Positions 50,797 through 62,435 of a DNA stretch of 64,000 nucleotides are shown here, in pieces. Numbering within the stretch: position 1 is the first letter of the stretch; each line of letters starts with the position of its first letter. Origin of the DNA: Congeria kusceri (taxonomy: Eukaryota; Mollusca; Bivalvia; Myida; Dreissenidae); assembly GCA_027627225.1 (NCBI GenBank), contig CM051029.1, positions 3,815,604 through 3,879,603 on the forward strand. Reading direction: 5' to 3'. The position numbers and the translations under genes are program-made. The notes below the pieces were generated by a model that saw only the letters and a list, made by a program, of their open reading frames with translations, did not search any database and had not been told where the DNA came from.

Positions 50797-51147
50797 CTAA
50801 ATCCATATTTAAATTTAAAATGAATTAAAATGTATTTTCAAAACATATATATTATAGATGATAATGACGTGTTGTGTTAATGTCGACAATACCTGTACAC
50901 TTAACACTAAATATGTATTTTGTATTAAACAATGTCATCATATAATTAAGAGGACAATTATAAAATTAGCCTGCTAGCTAGAGCCATATATGAAGGCAAC
51001 TAGTAAAAGCTTCGAACGTCGTCATTGTTTTGCTATCAACCCAATAATCAAGGCATAGTTTTAATGTTGTACACTTAGCTTCCAGTACATATCATACTAT
51101 TTCCGCGATCATGTCAGATTATGACAATATGAATAAGTGATAATTGC

Positions 51148-51453
51148 ATTGGATTTGCAAATCCGTTCCATTCGTTAGCATTATGGTTATGTTCTGGTAT
51201 ACATAGGTGGATACGCACGACAAGTTCGTGCTGTTTTTCGAGCTTGATGTATATCTTAGAACACTTGAAGCCACATAAGAGCTGTAATCATAACTTGATG
51301 TATCTGTTATGTTTACGTCATCTTCGAACCATTGAATACTTGCCGCTGGACTGTTCTGTGAAGTGATGCATGTGAATGTTGAAGTGGCATTGTATATAGG
51401 GTAAGACACGGCTGATACAGGTCGTGGAAGCAATGTCAGAGTGCTGAGTTTTA
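51148..51453 (-). CDS. Gene B Ig exon 2, GC donor
   Basis: A 306-bp open phase 1-1 exon (ttattccag): KLSTLTLLPRPVSAVSYPIY, STFTCITSQNSPAASIQWF, SVLRYTSSSKNSTNLSC. The copies in genes E (two) and F belong to the same type. The expected donor position reads CAAT|GCAATT, so this intron would be GC-AG or its donor is mutated. Confidence 0.7.
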
Positions 51454-52017
51454 CTGGAATAAAGAAGTATTTAATTTATTATTAAGATACATACACCACA
51501 TCATCTGTGATAAATTAACAATTACACATGTGAACAATTAACATAATAGTAGACTTAAAGATATTATCATTATGTTGCATTTATAACAAATAACATAACA
51601 TTTAAGAATTAAACCTTTCCGTAATGCTTATGTCGTCGGAGAGCATTGAACAAGTTGTTAAATATAAAGTTTAGTTTGTTTGTGTATTCTAGTAACGATG
51701 AAAAACTTTGCATCGTTATCGAAACGGCCTTTATTAACTTTCCAAATATTATTATGTTATTTAAACTTTTAAAAGATTAGTCGCCATTGCACAATTAGTA
51801 TTTCCCACTAAGGTAACCGAATGTTAAGCGAAAGGGTATTATTGTTTACATAGTAAAAACTGCTTTATAAGATATACGATTTAACAATTTATTGAGTGGT
51901 AAATTATATCGATGCATATTTTTTTGTATAATTATATCCAGTTATTTCAAATAATGAATTAGACATGGATTTTCCTTACATATATTTTGTGGCTTTGAGT
52001 TCAATATACATGCTTAC

Positions 52018-52365
52018 TTAAAACGTCTATGGTGCAACTGTTACTGTACGTTGTCAGTCCATTAATTCCTGCGGAACAACGCCATCTGTCACCATCGTTG
52101 TGTACGCTTACGGCATCGATTGCGCACGTGTACACAGTTGTTGAATTACAGAAGCATTCTAAATTATCGGTCAAATAGGTAGCCTGGCAAATTGGGTTTA
52201 CAAACTCATGAACCACAACGAGTAGTTCAACATTGGAACCTTTGGGTAAACGTCGCCATTGAACAGCAGTAACCGGCAATGGTGTAGAACATGTAAATAC
52301 CAGTCTGTTGTTTACGAACACATCGTTTACATCCACAGCCAGTTTTAAGCTTTGATTGTCACCCA
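52018..52365 (-). CDS. Gene B Ig exon 1 (membrane-distal type)
   Basis: A 348-bp open phase 1-1 exon (ttctttag, TTAA|GTAAGC): GDNQSLKLAVDVNDVFVNN, RLVFTCSTPLPVTAVQWRR, ECFCNSTTVYTCAIDAVS, RWRCSAGINGLTTYSNS. The same C-x-C-N...W-x-C signature as gene D exons 6497-6826 and 7241-7594. Probably the N-terminal recognition domain of gene B. No signal-peptide exon was found to its right. Confidence 0.75.
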
Positions 52366-52439
52366 CTAAAGAAAAAAAACGTTTGTATAACGATTGATAG
52401 TAATGAATGATTTTTAATGCCCATAGAGAGTATCATTTA

Positions 52440-52653
52440 ATAATTAAAGCAATACTGATACTAATACTTATACTAATGCCAATACTAACATTACTATTAA
52501 TACTAATACTAAATTAAATAATACTACGTACTACTACTACGAAGAATACTGCTGCTACTACAACGTCTTGTACTTCAATTACTACTACTAATACTCATAC
52601 TAATACCAATATTAATACTAATACTAATATTAACACTAATGCTAATACTAAAT

Positions 52654-52751
<98 letters not shown>

Positions 52752-52790
52752 TTACTACTCATACTACTGCTACTACTACTACTTTTCAAG
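52440..52790. repeat. ACT/ATACTA trinucleotide array
   Basis: Irregular actaatacta units (52440-52650) lead into a pure (ACT)n run of about 100 bp (52653-52752). Confidence 0.95.
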
Positions 52791-55264
52791 TGCCCTGTTT
52801 CTGCTATTATCTGTTCCTGTATCAAGGCTAAATATTTTGATTTTTTCCTAATATATTTCACTAAATGTAAACCGCGAAATTCCCTGGTAAATTTTGCGTG
52901 ATCTATTACCTATACTGGGTGTTGATCGTGCACGGCGGAGTTTCGTTATTGTGGTGTTCTGGGAGATGGCTGTTGTCGCTTTTTAAAGATGGACGTTGAT
53001 TTCAAAGTCCTAAGAGGATCGTAGGATATGTTATATCCCAAGGGGATAAATTAACTGCTTTACGAGTGTGTGGGCCCAATGGGACTTTTGTGCAGGAAAC
53101 GAGTTCTAGGGAGCACTGTGCTTAAATTGATGGTGTGGTGCATCTGTGGAGGAATAAAAGGGAAACGTATATTGGAGTAAATATACATTTCAACATTATT
53201 GTTTTTATATCGTATAACGTATTTAATTGCTTATTAGTATACCTGATAACATATGATTATGTGCATGTATGTGTGTCATTCATTATGCGCACGTTTAATT
53301 ATCAGTTAATACATAACTGTATATTGTTAGGATTTGGACATTAAAACATTGCATCATTCTCAGACCCAATTAATGTATTTATATCGATGGTGAGCGTATA
53401 TTTGAGGGGTCGAAGGTCGTAGTTCCTATGTCGTAGATGCGAGAGATTATGTTTGGAACATATAAACGTATAACGTTGGAACAGACAGGTGACTAGTAGA
53501 GGAAATATATGGAAACAACGCTGATTAAATGCTGATATAACAACACAAAGACTTGGTGCGTAAATACATACAAATCATCTCACCAGAGATTGAACATTGA
53601 GACAATAAATAAAGTGTGGAAATACCATAATCCGACAGGACTAACATTTTTGACATCACAAGAAGACAGAAGGGTGTGAGTATCCAGTTTACCTACCTTC
53701 TCTGTTCACTTAATATGTGCCTGAAATAATCACGTATTAATATTTCTATATATGTATTTAAAACATTCAAATACTTGTAATGAGTATTTCGGGTAATTTA
53801 ATATGTGCATGAGTTCGTAGCTTTAATTACATTTACTTAATTGGTAGAAGTAGCATAAACAACATTGTTATGAGAATTTCGATTTGTTTAAAATTGGCAA
53901 GAGGTCAAAGCTTTAAACATATAACTTATTTGGTTAAAGTAACATAAATATATATCATTTTACATAGGTATTATTATAAATAAATTTGTATACATGTCTG
54001 TGTGTAAATGCAAAGTATAAAATTGGTGTGCCCTTGGTATATTCATATACATAAATTTGTATACATGTTTCAGTGTATATGCAAATTATAAAAGTGTTGT
54101 GTCCATGTAATTTAAAAACAACAAAACACTTACTTGCGCCTGGATAGTTTTGTATAAATAATTAGTCTTAAGATGTAATTTATGCCTACCGAAAAAAAGC
54201 TCTATAATACTCACTATTAGATATTAACTCATCTATTTAAATGCCTTTTTTACATGCTGTTTTAAAAGAGACAGCTGAACTATAGTACTGGTAACTTGTT
54301 ATAATAGTGTTGGAAATAGAATACTAGCATATATTTTGTGTCGTTTATATTAATACCAAATGCCATATTGTTTTCTATTATCAAATGTCTCTTCATGAAG
54401 TTAAGCGTTGGGAGTAGTGTACTATAAAAATTAGACTTAGTGTTGTGTCTTTTACATTAAAAAAATTCATATCTATTCATATAACTTTTCACTATCAACT
54501 ATTTTTCACTGACATATATTTTTTAGAAAACTAGTCAGTTATCCTGTCTTTATTGGAATATCAACGTATCAAGGGAATTTTCATAAAGTATATATAATTA
54601 TGTTTGAAGAAAGAACATAACCATTATATTTTTCAAAAAAAATGTTAATAATCTGTATCCTTAATGTATAACATTACATAACAACATCTTTTTTAAATAT
54701 AAATAAATAATTACATTACTACATGTTGTAAAATACAATATGCAATATTAACTAAGGATTTAAGGTACTGACTGAATGTACATACTGTTTAGTGTTTACT
54801 TCATGTTATGACATATACATGCACAATACCTGTTTTTTTATGCATAGCCAGTACTATTTATAGACATGTAAACAATATTGAGTTGCTGTTTTTTTCTGCG
54901 ACTATTATATGCATAGTTTATTAATTGATACATTAATAAAAGGTGTTGAGAGTATTGCTCATAGTACTATATTTAAATGCATATTGTACTAGAAAGTTAT
55001 ATGAATATAAATTAGAATTCTCTAATAACTATATGCTTTTATATAATTGAGTATTTTGTAATAAGCACATATGGCTTATAGTTCAATCCTGTTTGTTTTT
55101 TGTTTGTTTGGACGAAGATAAAAAGTATTGCTTGTTAGTAAATGTACATATGTTTGGATGGGTAATAAAATCAACTTGTTGTTGAGTACATGTTGTTTTG
55201 TTTTTCTATGTCAAATGAAAAGCTCATCATTTACATGGATTACGTAAAATGTTAAAGATTTCTT
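52791..55264. other. Spacer upstream of the LINE
   Basis: A GC-richer patch at 52870-53160 is followed by about 2 kb of very AT-rich sequence. It may include the LINE 5' region or the lost 5' end of gene B, but no coding pattern is visible. Confidence 0.35.
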
Positions 55265-58200
55265 ACATTTGCCTGGGTTTAAAAGATGTTTTAAAAATAA
55301 AGGATATTTCTAACTATTTAGAAAAATTAAATGCTGTGTTTTATGTGAAACAAAATTGCCTGTTAAAGTGCATCCCATAGAAAGAGATTCATTAGGAAAG
55401 TATTTAAGCTTATATTTAACAATTGATCAACATAGAATTACTATTTGTCCTTTGCATGGACCAAATAATGATACTCCCTTGTTTTTAAGTAAAATTGTCA
55501 ACATAATTGATACAATATAAAATGACTTTTATATGATATATTCGGATATTTTAATATTGTACTTAATGAAAATATTGATTAAGTTAATTATAAGAAGTCA
55601 ATGGGACTGTTATCTTCTGAAATCAATGATAGACGTCTGGTAGATACATTTAGGCTAACAATTGGTGATGTGAATCATTTCACATGGCGAAAACCTAACT
55701 CTGTCTAACACGCCAAACTGGACTTCCTTTCGGTCACTAGTAATTATATACAATAATTAGAAATTCTTATATTCAGGAAAGTTAGAGATCAGCTCATTCT
55801 CCTATTACTTTGGAAATGAATTTTGGTAAGGGAGAACATGGAAAAGGACTATGGAAATTTAATCATTATTTGCTCTTTGATCAATAATACTTAAATTGCA
55901 TACAACAAAAGATAAAAAAGGTAAAGAAGCAATATGCCTTGCCTGTCTACAATGTTGAACATTTGAATTCTGTGGAAATTACATGACCAAAGTTTTTAGA
56001 AAATTTGTTAATGGAAATCAGAGGTTAAACAATATCATACTCGAGCTACAAATCCAAAAATACTAATGAAAGAGTAGATGATATCTTAAAAGCAGTTGAA
56101 TTAAAATGAAAACAATCTAACGCATGAAAATATGGAAGAATTTAATTTATTGCATCAAGAACTTCAAAATGTTCGAAACACAAAAATGAAAGGTTCTTTT
56201 ATAAGAGCTAGGCTAAATGGATTGACGATTTTGAAACACCATCAAAACATTTATGTAACCTAGAAACACAATATGCTTCTAGGAAAACAATTCCACTCTC
56301 TTTGTTTAAAATGATGAAGGTCAAGAAACATTTGACCACAATGATATTTTAAATGAAGCTGCACACGTTTACAAAGTATTATACTCACAATCTGTAAATA
56401 ATGAAAGTTATAATATACATGAAGATCTTAATGGTACACACATTGTTAAATTGAATGACGAACAATCGCAATAACTAGAAGGCCTTGTAACACTGGAATA
56501 AAATTAAAACATATGAAAAGTGATAAAAGCTCGAGATCATATGGCTTTACAGCATAGTTGTTTGAAAAAATTTGGTCATTATGTTGCAAGAAGTCTTAAC
56601 TATGCTTTTACTTCTGGATCCATGTCAATAACTCATAAACATTAATAATCTCATGTATACCTAAAGAAAATAGACCCAGACACGTCTTAAAAAAGTTAAG
56701 ACCCTTAACACATTTAAATGTATTTTTTCAGTATGCAACCTTTATTTTCGTCATATAAATTATACAAATATACATAAAACATACATATAAACATATACAA
56801 ATGGTACAGGGATATAATCATGCATGCATTTGTTTCGTTATTACATATTCATACGGATATTAAACATAAAGTAATTCATAAAACAGTTTTGTTATTTTCG
56901 TTTCAAATGTGTGACGGTCTATAAAAGTTATAAAATAATTAGGAAAATAGTAGTATACCGAGCCTAAATGTTTAACAATCAGCAAATCTAAAATTTACAT
57001 ACATACTGTAAATACATGCATTACACCGTTATCTGGCTATAGTCATTATGTCTATAAATTTAACTACATGTTTGCTTCACAATTTATTTAAACCTTTAAA
57101 CGTTTTCTACAAACTTTCATCTGGCACAATTGCCAACAACTTTGATTTCTAAGGATCAGACAGGATTTATTAAAGGCATGTATATTGGGGAGAATACTAG
57201 ACTGGTATATGATATTTTGAAATATACAAAAGATGACAATATCCCTGGACTATTGATGACCATTGATTTTGAAAAGGAGTTCGATATCAGTGAGTTTGAT
57301 TTTATAGAAAAGACATTAGATTATTAAAATTTTGGAGAAACATTCAAAAAATCGATATCCCATTTCCTGTATAACACCAAGACTTAAATTCAAATCAATT
57401 TGTACTTATCAGATTTCAGTACAATAGAAAGAGGTTGCAGGGAAAAGGTTCGGATAAGCACGTTTATTTATATTCTATGCGCTGAAATTTTGGCAATACA
57501 AATTAGCAATTAAAATATAATTAAAGGAATAGAGATAAAAAACATTCAATATGACATTTCTCAGTTTGCCGATGATACATCTCTCTTTTTAGATGGCACA
57601 GATACTTCCCTCAATGCTACTCTTGATCTTATAAATGACTTTGTGTTGTTCTGGATTTTAAAACAATTATGACAAAACACATTTAATATGTATTGGCTCC
57701 GAAAAGTACACCACAAATACAATTAAAACTAAATATAAACCAGTCTGGGACAGAATCTATTGTACAGTTTTATGCATTTTATTTGATGTTGATGAGAAAT
57801 ACAGATATCGACTTCTCAAGTTACAAAACTACAAAAATATTATAAATTTTTGGAAATATAATAAATTTAACACCCCTGTTGAAGATAACGGTCATTAAAT
57901 CACTAAATAGATTTTGGAAAGATGTACTTGCATGTTATAGTGAGGATATTAATAAGCAATTTGTTATTAAGTGTGAAGATATACTTAATATGACTTTATT
58001 TTATAACCACAATTTTAAAATAGTTTTATAAAACATTTACTCTTAATTAAGATATACCAACTTGCCAATCAAAGTGGAATACATTTTTCAATAACTTTAA
58101 TGGAAAAAAGTACATAATCTTATTGTAACATATCCAGAGATACATACACTGGTTTCAAACAAGAATAGTGCGCATACTAATAGGAATCAAATCTTTAAGT

Positions 58201-58395
58201 GATAAAATGAATATTGTACATGATAACGTATGCACTTATTGTAATGAAAATGAAGAATCTAGTGCACACCTGTTCTGTGATTGCAGTTTTACAGAGAGGA
58301 TTGTTGATTATGTTATTGAATTTTTATGTTTACATAATGTGCAAAGGTATTCTGAAATTTATGGTCAAACTATGATATTTAAAGTTCAAAAATAA
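55265..58395 (+). mobile_element. L1-Tx1-type LINE ORF2 relic
   Basis: In order, with many frameshifts and stops: start of the APE-type endonuclease (LGLKDVLKIKDIFNYLEKLN, about 55270), LVDTFRLTIGDVNHFTWRKP (about 55640), GKGLWKFNHYLL (about 55840), KQYALPVYNVEHLNS (about 55930), reverse transcriptase LISKDQTGFIKGMYIGENTR and IPGLLMTIDFEKEFD (57130-57290), catalytic QFADDTSLFLDGTD (57562-57600), and the C-terminal zinc knuckle CTYCNENEESSAHLFCDC (58230-58290). The order and motifs fit the L1/Tx1 group. An insertion of about 400 bp separates two RT parts at 56715-57125. The element is dead. Confidence 0.75.
56715..57125. mobile_element. AT-rich insertion within the LINE
   Basis: The LINE frame (...KKLRPLTHLN) breaks here and resumes at LPTTLISKDQTG. 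The intervening 400 bp are AT-rich with no coding pattern, possibly a MITE or SINE. Ends and target duplications are not resolved. Confidence 0.45.
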
Positions 58396-58917
58396 ATATT
58401 ACTGAAATAAATATTCTTATCGTAGAAAAAAAAATATTCCTATGTAAGAGCAAGGGGATAATACCATCAATTATAGAACTAAATACTACTCTTCATTCAG
58501 CATTTAATTCAAAACAATGTCAAATGTCAAGAAAAAGAACTTCAGAACCGGGCAATTGTACAGCTAATTGCTGAACCAATGCCATAATTATGTTATTGTT
58601 TTCAGTATTTCTTACCACTACCTAGAACCACAATACCATAGTCTGCTTATATGTCTCTGATTTGATTCATCGTACATATTTGTCGCTAGTCCAAACCTTT
58701 GTTTCCATTTCTCACCCTGAAGTGTGTTTGTATGTATGCTAGTGTATGTGCATGTGTGTGTGTTTGCATGGAGTTGTTCTTACTTTCATCATGTATTTAT
58801 ATAAAATATTTGTATTTACCTCTATTATAACATTCACGGTAAAATGTCAAGATGCTAAAATTATATTATGTTATGATATACATATATATATATAGTAAGT
58901 ATAATTTAATGTATACA

Positions 58918-59086
58918 AAGTATACATAAATATATAAATATAAATATAAATATAAATATAAATATAAATATAAATATAAATATAAATATAAATATAAATA
59001 TAAATATAAATATAAATATAAATATAAGTATAAATATAAATATAAATATAAATATAAATATATATATATTTATATATATATATATA
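58918..59086. repeat. (AAATAT)n hexanucleotide array
   Basis: About 25 tandem aaatat units, followed by TA dinucleotides. A short GC-richer tail (59096-59160, ctcgacctgcacaaaccttt...ggtattaaaggtt) and a poly-A tract follow, possibly the LINE 3' end. Confidence 0.9.
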
Positions 59087-59160
59087 TTATAAGGTATGGA
59101 GCAGGATGACCTCGACCTGCACAAACCTTTGGACGAGGTAAATAAAGGTATTAAAGGTTA

Positions 59161-59914
59161 AAAAAAAATAAAAATAAAAAAAATACATTTTTGACATCAC
59201 GGTTATCGATGAAGTGTGAATCTTATTGATATTACAATTATGCTGTGTAATAATATTCACCAATATCGTTTACCTTTTAATAAAGGATGAATTATGAAAA
59301 TTAAGAGCGCAAAACTCGTGTTGTTAATTGCTTCTTTCTTTTTAACTGCTGAAAATGCTATAAAGCTTAAGCCTTCAGTATTTCGGGGTTTTTGTCAAAT
59401 GACATATTACAAATTACAGTTCGGACAGAAACGGCTATTTTGAACAAAACACAACTCACGTGCTGAAATGGTAAATAGTTTACCTCCTTTTAAATCGTTT
59501 AATTTTCTTTATCTTAATGGCTACATTATAATGCGAATACCCCAGTTTGAATCTTTTGTTTTGTCTTGTGTTGTTCACATTGTAATGTGTTATATTATTA
59601 ATTAGTCTCTAGCTTAAAAAATAAAACCGCTTATGTTTCTAGGCTTTTATTTATCTTATGTGTGCGTGCCATTTTAAATGTTTCATATTACAGAGTACAC
59701 AATATATTTACATAAATCAATCGATATAACGGGCAGTCACCATTAACTGGGACATACATATAAAGTTTAAATTATAAATCGCGACTTAATTGTATTGAGA
59801 ACGTGCCTTTAAAGTGTTTTTATATATAGAGCATTGATTTTCGATAAAACTAATTAAGTGGTACCGTGTCAATGTCAGGTGTTTGTATACGCAGCATACG
59901 CAGTGTGGTAAACC
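59161..59914. other. Upstream region of gene C
   Basis: AT-rich. TTTTATATATAGAG at about 59818-59831 is a TATA-box candidate 85-95 bp before the ATG of gene C, leaving room for a short 5' UTR. Confidence 0.35.
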
Positions 59915-59975
59915 ATGTTTGTGTACAGTTTAATAGGAATATTGGCAACATTTATGAAACTTTATAAAGCTGAAG
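59915..59975 (+). CDS. Gene C exon 1, signal peptide
   Basis: ATG at 59915-59917, MFVYSLIGILATFMKLYKAE, then GAAG|GTAACA in phase 1. Hydrophobic core and Ala near the junction (A-ACDKQ after splicing) fit a signal peptide. 61 bp, the same length as the minus-strand signal exon at 38556-38616. Confidence 0.65.
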
Positions 59976-60098
59976 GTAACACATACTTGCTTCACAAACA
60001 AATGTTTATTGCATATGAGAAACAACGTGTTTCATTGATTCATGCCTGTTGTGTATGTTAATTACATACTGTTACAACAAAAATTCACACATTTTCAG

Positions 60099-60410
60099 CT
60101 GCCTGCGACAAGCAATATGCTGACTTTGGAGAACAGAATGTAGTGCTGCTGTTTAACTACACTTGGATTGGTGGACAAACATCAATAGAATGTTCAAAAA
60201 ATCAAACATACATCGGGCACTGTTATGGGTCTCTATTAATAAACTGTGACATTGAGCCAACAAGTGTTGGAGTGTACACGGTTTTCTCTACGAACCTGAC
60301 GTCTGTATCTTTAACTGTTATATATTTTAACGAAACTACGTCAGGAACGTATAACTGCTATCAACCCAACAATACCGACAGGAAGACAATCTGCTTGGAA
60401 AACACACCAG
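60099..60410 (+). CDS. Gene C exon 2, Ig-like domain
   Basis: A 312-bp open phase 1-1 exon (cattttcag, CCAG|GTTTAT): ACDKQYADFGEQNVVLLFNY, TWIGGQTSIECSKNQTYIGH, CYGSLLINCDIEPTSVGVYT, FNETTSGTYNCYQPNN, RKTICLENTP. About six cysteines, Trp in the C strand and SGTYNCY at the F strand indicate a compact Ig-like fold. Relatives: G (34380-34703) and J (42020-42309). The domain is extracellular with several N-glycosylation sites; ligand unknown. This is the only intact copy of the type in the window. Confidence 0.75.
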
Positions 60411-60539
60411 GTTTATTATTATTATTGTTATTGCTATATTATTATCATTATTATTATTATTATTAATATTGTGGTGATTATTATTATTATTATTATATAT
60501 TTGATTTTTTTAAATTATTATTTGTATTATTATTGTTAA

Positions 60540-60596
<57 letters not shown>

Positions 60597-60700
60597 TAGT
60601 AAAAGTAGTAGTAGAAGTGGTGGCAGTAGTAGTAGTAATAGTAGCAGCAGTAGTATTGGCAGTAGTAGTATTGTTGTTGTTGTTGTTCTTGTGTTGTTTT
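60411..60700. repeat. TTA and AGT trinucleotide arrays in gene C intron 2
   Basis: Starts directly at the donor (GTTTATTATTATTATTG): (TTA)n at 60411-60595, then (AGT)n at 60600-60672 and (TTG)n. It makes up most of the 374-bp intron. Confidence 0.95.
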
Positions 60701-60784
60701 ATAATCATTGTGCTCTTAAAGTTATTGTAGTCTTGCTCAAAACATACCTAGCAGTAAATATTTTAAATATCTCTATATATTTAG

Positions 60785-60829
60785 CAACAACACCGTCAAC
60801 GTCGGGAAATACACATGGACATTCAACAG
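60785..60829 (+). CDS. Gene C exon 3, Thr/Ser stalk
   Basis: A 45-bp phase 1-1 exon (tatatttag, AACAG|GTAATA) encoding ATTPSTSGNTHGHST. Rich in Thr, Ser, Pro and Gly, a likely O-glycosylated spacer between the Ig domain and the membrane. Confidence 0.65.
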
Positions 60830-61493
60830 GTAATATACTTTTGTCGTGAAACAGTATCACATGTGCACTAGTTTTCAGCACACAGGGTATGCCTTTTACA
60901 AATACAAATGAGAGAAAATCCATTCAAGAGAGAACTGTTTTGTTATGGAAAAAATATATTTGACAATATAAAAAATTGAACATTATTTTTGGGTAATATA
61001 AATTAATGTACAATCGTTTGTGTAACTTCAGAAATAAGGAGGCAAAATTGTTAGAAAAATCAAAAAAATCTCAAGAACACGCAAATGACGCAAATCTTTT
61101 ATGGATTATTGCAGCGATTAATGTTGTTGTCGACTTTGTATTATCAACTTCTAGTTTGTATTTACATGATCGTTGTGAAAACCGAATGTGTCTTCTCAAG
61201 TGGTTTAGATAAAATTAAACGACACATGATAAAACAAAAGCGTCGAAATGTACATCCAATACGTATTGGGTATTACAATCTTAACAAATATTCCCGTGTA
61301 CCACTAGTTTAAAGCGTCGTGAATATGATTTCAATTGTTTGCATGAAGAGATTATTAAACAAATTATTAAACTATAAGGTATTGCTTATATGTCATAGCA
61401 TATTAAAGTTACTGTTAAATACATGCTGCCAATAGAAGACATAAGCACTTTATGCATATTTTATTTCATATTTCATGCGAATCTTCCCCCCAG

Positions 61494-61696
61494 GGCTGAA
61501 CGACGAAGCAATCACCGGAATTGTTTTTGCGTGTTTATGCGTCGCAGGCGGGACAATTGGGATTATACTTTGCTTCTTTTGCAATTATTGCAAAACATGT
61601 CGGAAACAATGCCGCAAAAGTGATGTGCCTGACTTTATATTTGATGTGTTAAAGATACAGAAACATAGGACGTTAATTCCATATGAAGTTCAATAA
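61494..61696 (+). CDS. Gene C exon 4, TM and cytoplasmic tail
   Basis: Acceptor cttccccccag. GLNDEAITGIVFACLCVAGG, TIGIILCFFCNYCKTCRKQC, RKSDVPDFIFDVLKIQKH, RTLIPYEVQ, TAA at 61694-61696. One membrane segment of about 22 residues, then a Cys/Lys/Arg-rich juxtamembrane stretch suitable for palmitoylation. No YxxL pair. Total predicted protein about 207 residues. AATAAA at 61692-61697 overlaps the stop codon. An internal AAAA|GTGATG could be an alternative donor (phase 1) toward downstream exons. Confidence 0.75.
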
Positions 61697-61991
61697 AGAT
61701 TTGAAAACTGTAAAATAACACAATGACCTTAAACTGCATTCCAATACAACGATATTAGCATGTGGCAGAAGTTCCGTTACAAAGATTTAAAGCAACGCAA
61801 TAGGCAGGAAATAATATTAGAAAATAGGTATTCAATCGTACATAAATTTCCCATAATTACGTTGCTGCCAATGTATTTTCTTTCAATTTAAATTTCCTTC
61901 AAAAAGTGCGTCTAGTTATTTAACGACAGTTATTTGACGACACATTTAAATCAACTACAATTACATTAAGTACAGATGAGTTTGTGTTTAG
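61697..61991. other. Gene C 3' flank
   Basis: If the AATAAA over the stop codon is used, transcription ends at about 61710-61725. No other signal until the tandem duplication that starts near 61904. Confidence 0.4.
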
Positions 61992-62068
61992 GCATTATTC
62001 ATTAAATACCATACCATTTGTATCTGAAGGGGCTGTTGAAGAAATAGCGGGCAGTAGTGATGGTACAG
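61992..62068 (+). CDS. Putative tail exon, copy 1
   Basis: HYSLNTIPFVSEGAVEEIAG then SSDGT, with good AG and GTAGGA borders. No match to a known domain. An upstream exon with phase-2 exit was not identified, so membership in gene C is unproven. Confidence 0.35.
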
Positions 62069-62175
62069 GTAGGACACAATTCACGAAGTGCGTCTAGTTA
62101 TGTAACGACAGTTATTTGACGACACATTTTAATAACAACTACAGTGACATAAATTACAGATGTGTTTGTGTTTAG

Positions 62176-62252
62176 GCATTATTCATTAATTACCATACCA
62201 TATGTATTTGAAGGGGCTGTTGAAGAACTTGCGGGCAGTAGTGATGGTAGAG
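62176..62252 (+). CDS. Putative tail exon, copy 2
   Basis: HYSLITIPYVFEGAVEELAG then SSDGR, GTAGAA donor. It is a duplicate of 61992-62068. At 77 bp, using both copies in series would break the frame, so they could only be alternatives. Confidence 0.35.
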
Positions 62253-62435
62253 GTAGAACATAATTAGCAGACAAACTATACCTGTAGAAGCATACTTTCT
62301 CATAATTATATTGCAGCTGATATATTATCTTACAATGTGAAATTCCATAAACAGATTGTAGTTATTTTATGACATAGAAAACAAACATGCAAAAATGAAA
62401 CGATATTTACTAAAATAGAACATGTTTGTGTTCAG

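Larger units (their letters stand above)
61904..62265 (+). repeat. 182-bp tandem duplication carrying a 77-bp exon-like unit
   Basis: Copies start aagtgcgtctagttat at 61904 and 62086. Each holds tgtttag|GCATTATTC...GGTA(C/G)AG|GTAG, i.e. 61992-62068 and 62176-62252. Both are open only in the frame HYSL(N/I)TIP(F/Y)V(S/F)EGA then VEE(I/L)AGSSDG. A third, degraded unit begins after ttcag at 62436. Entry phase 2, exit phase 1. Confidence 0.75.

Noticed and set aside
52595..52861. Poly-Ser frame and the opposing poly-Tyr frame
   Set aside because: Translation of the (ACT)n array.
58906..59124. Ile-Phe repeat frame
   Set aside because: Translation of the (AAATAT)n array.
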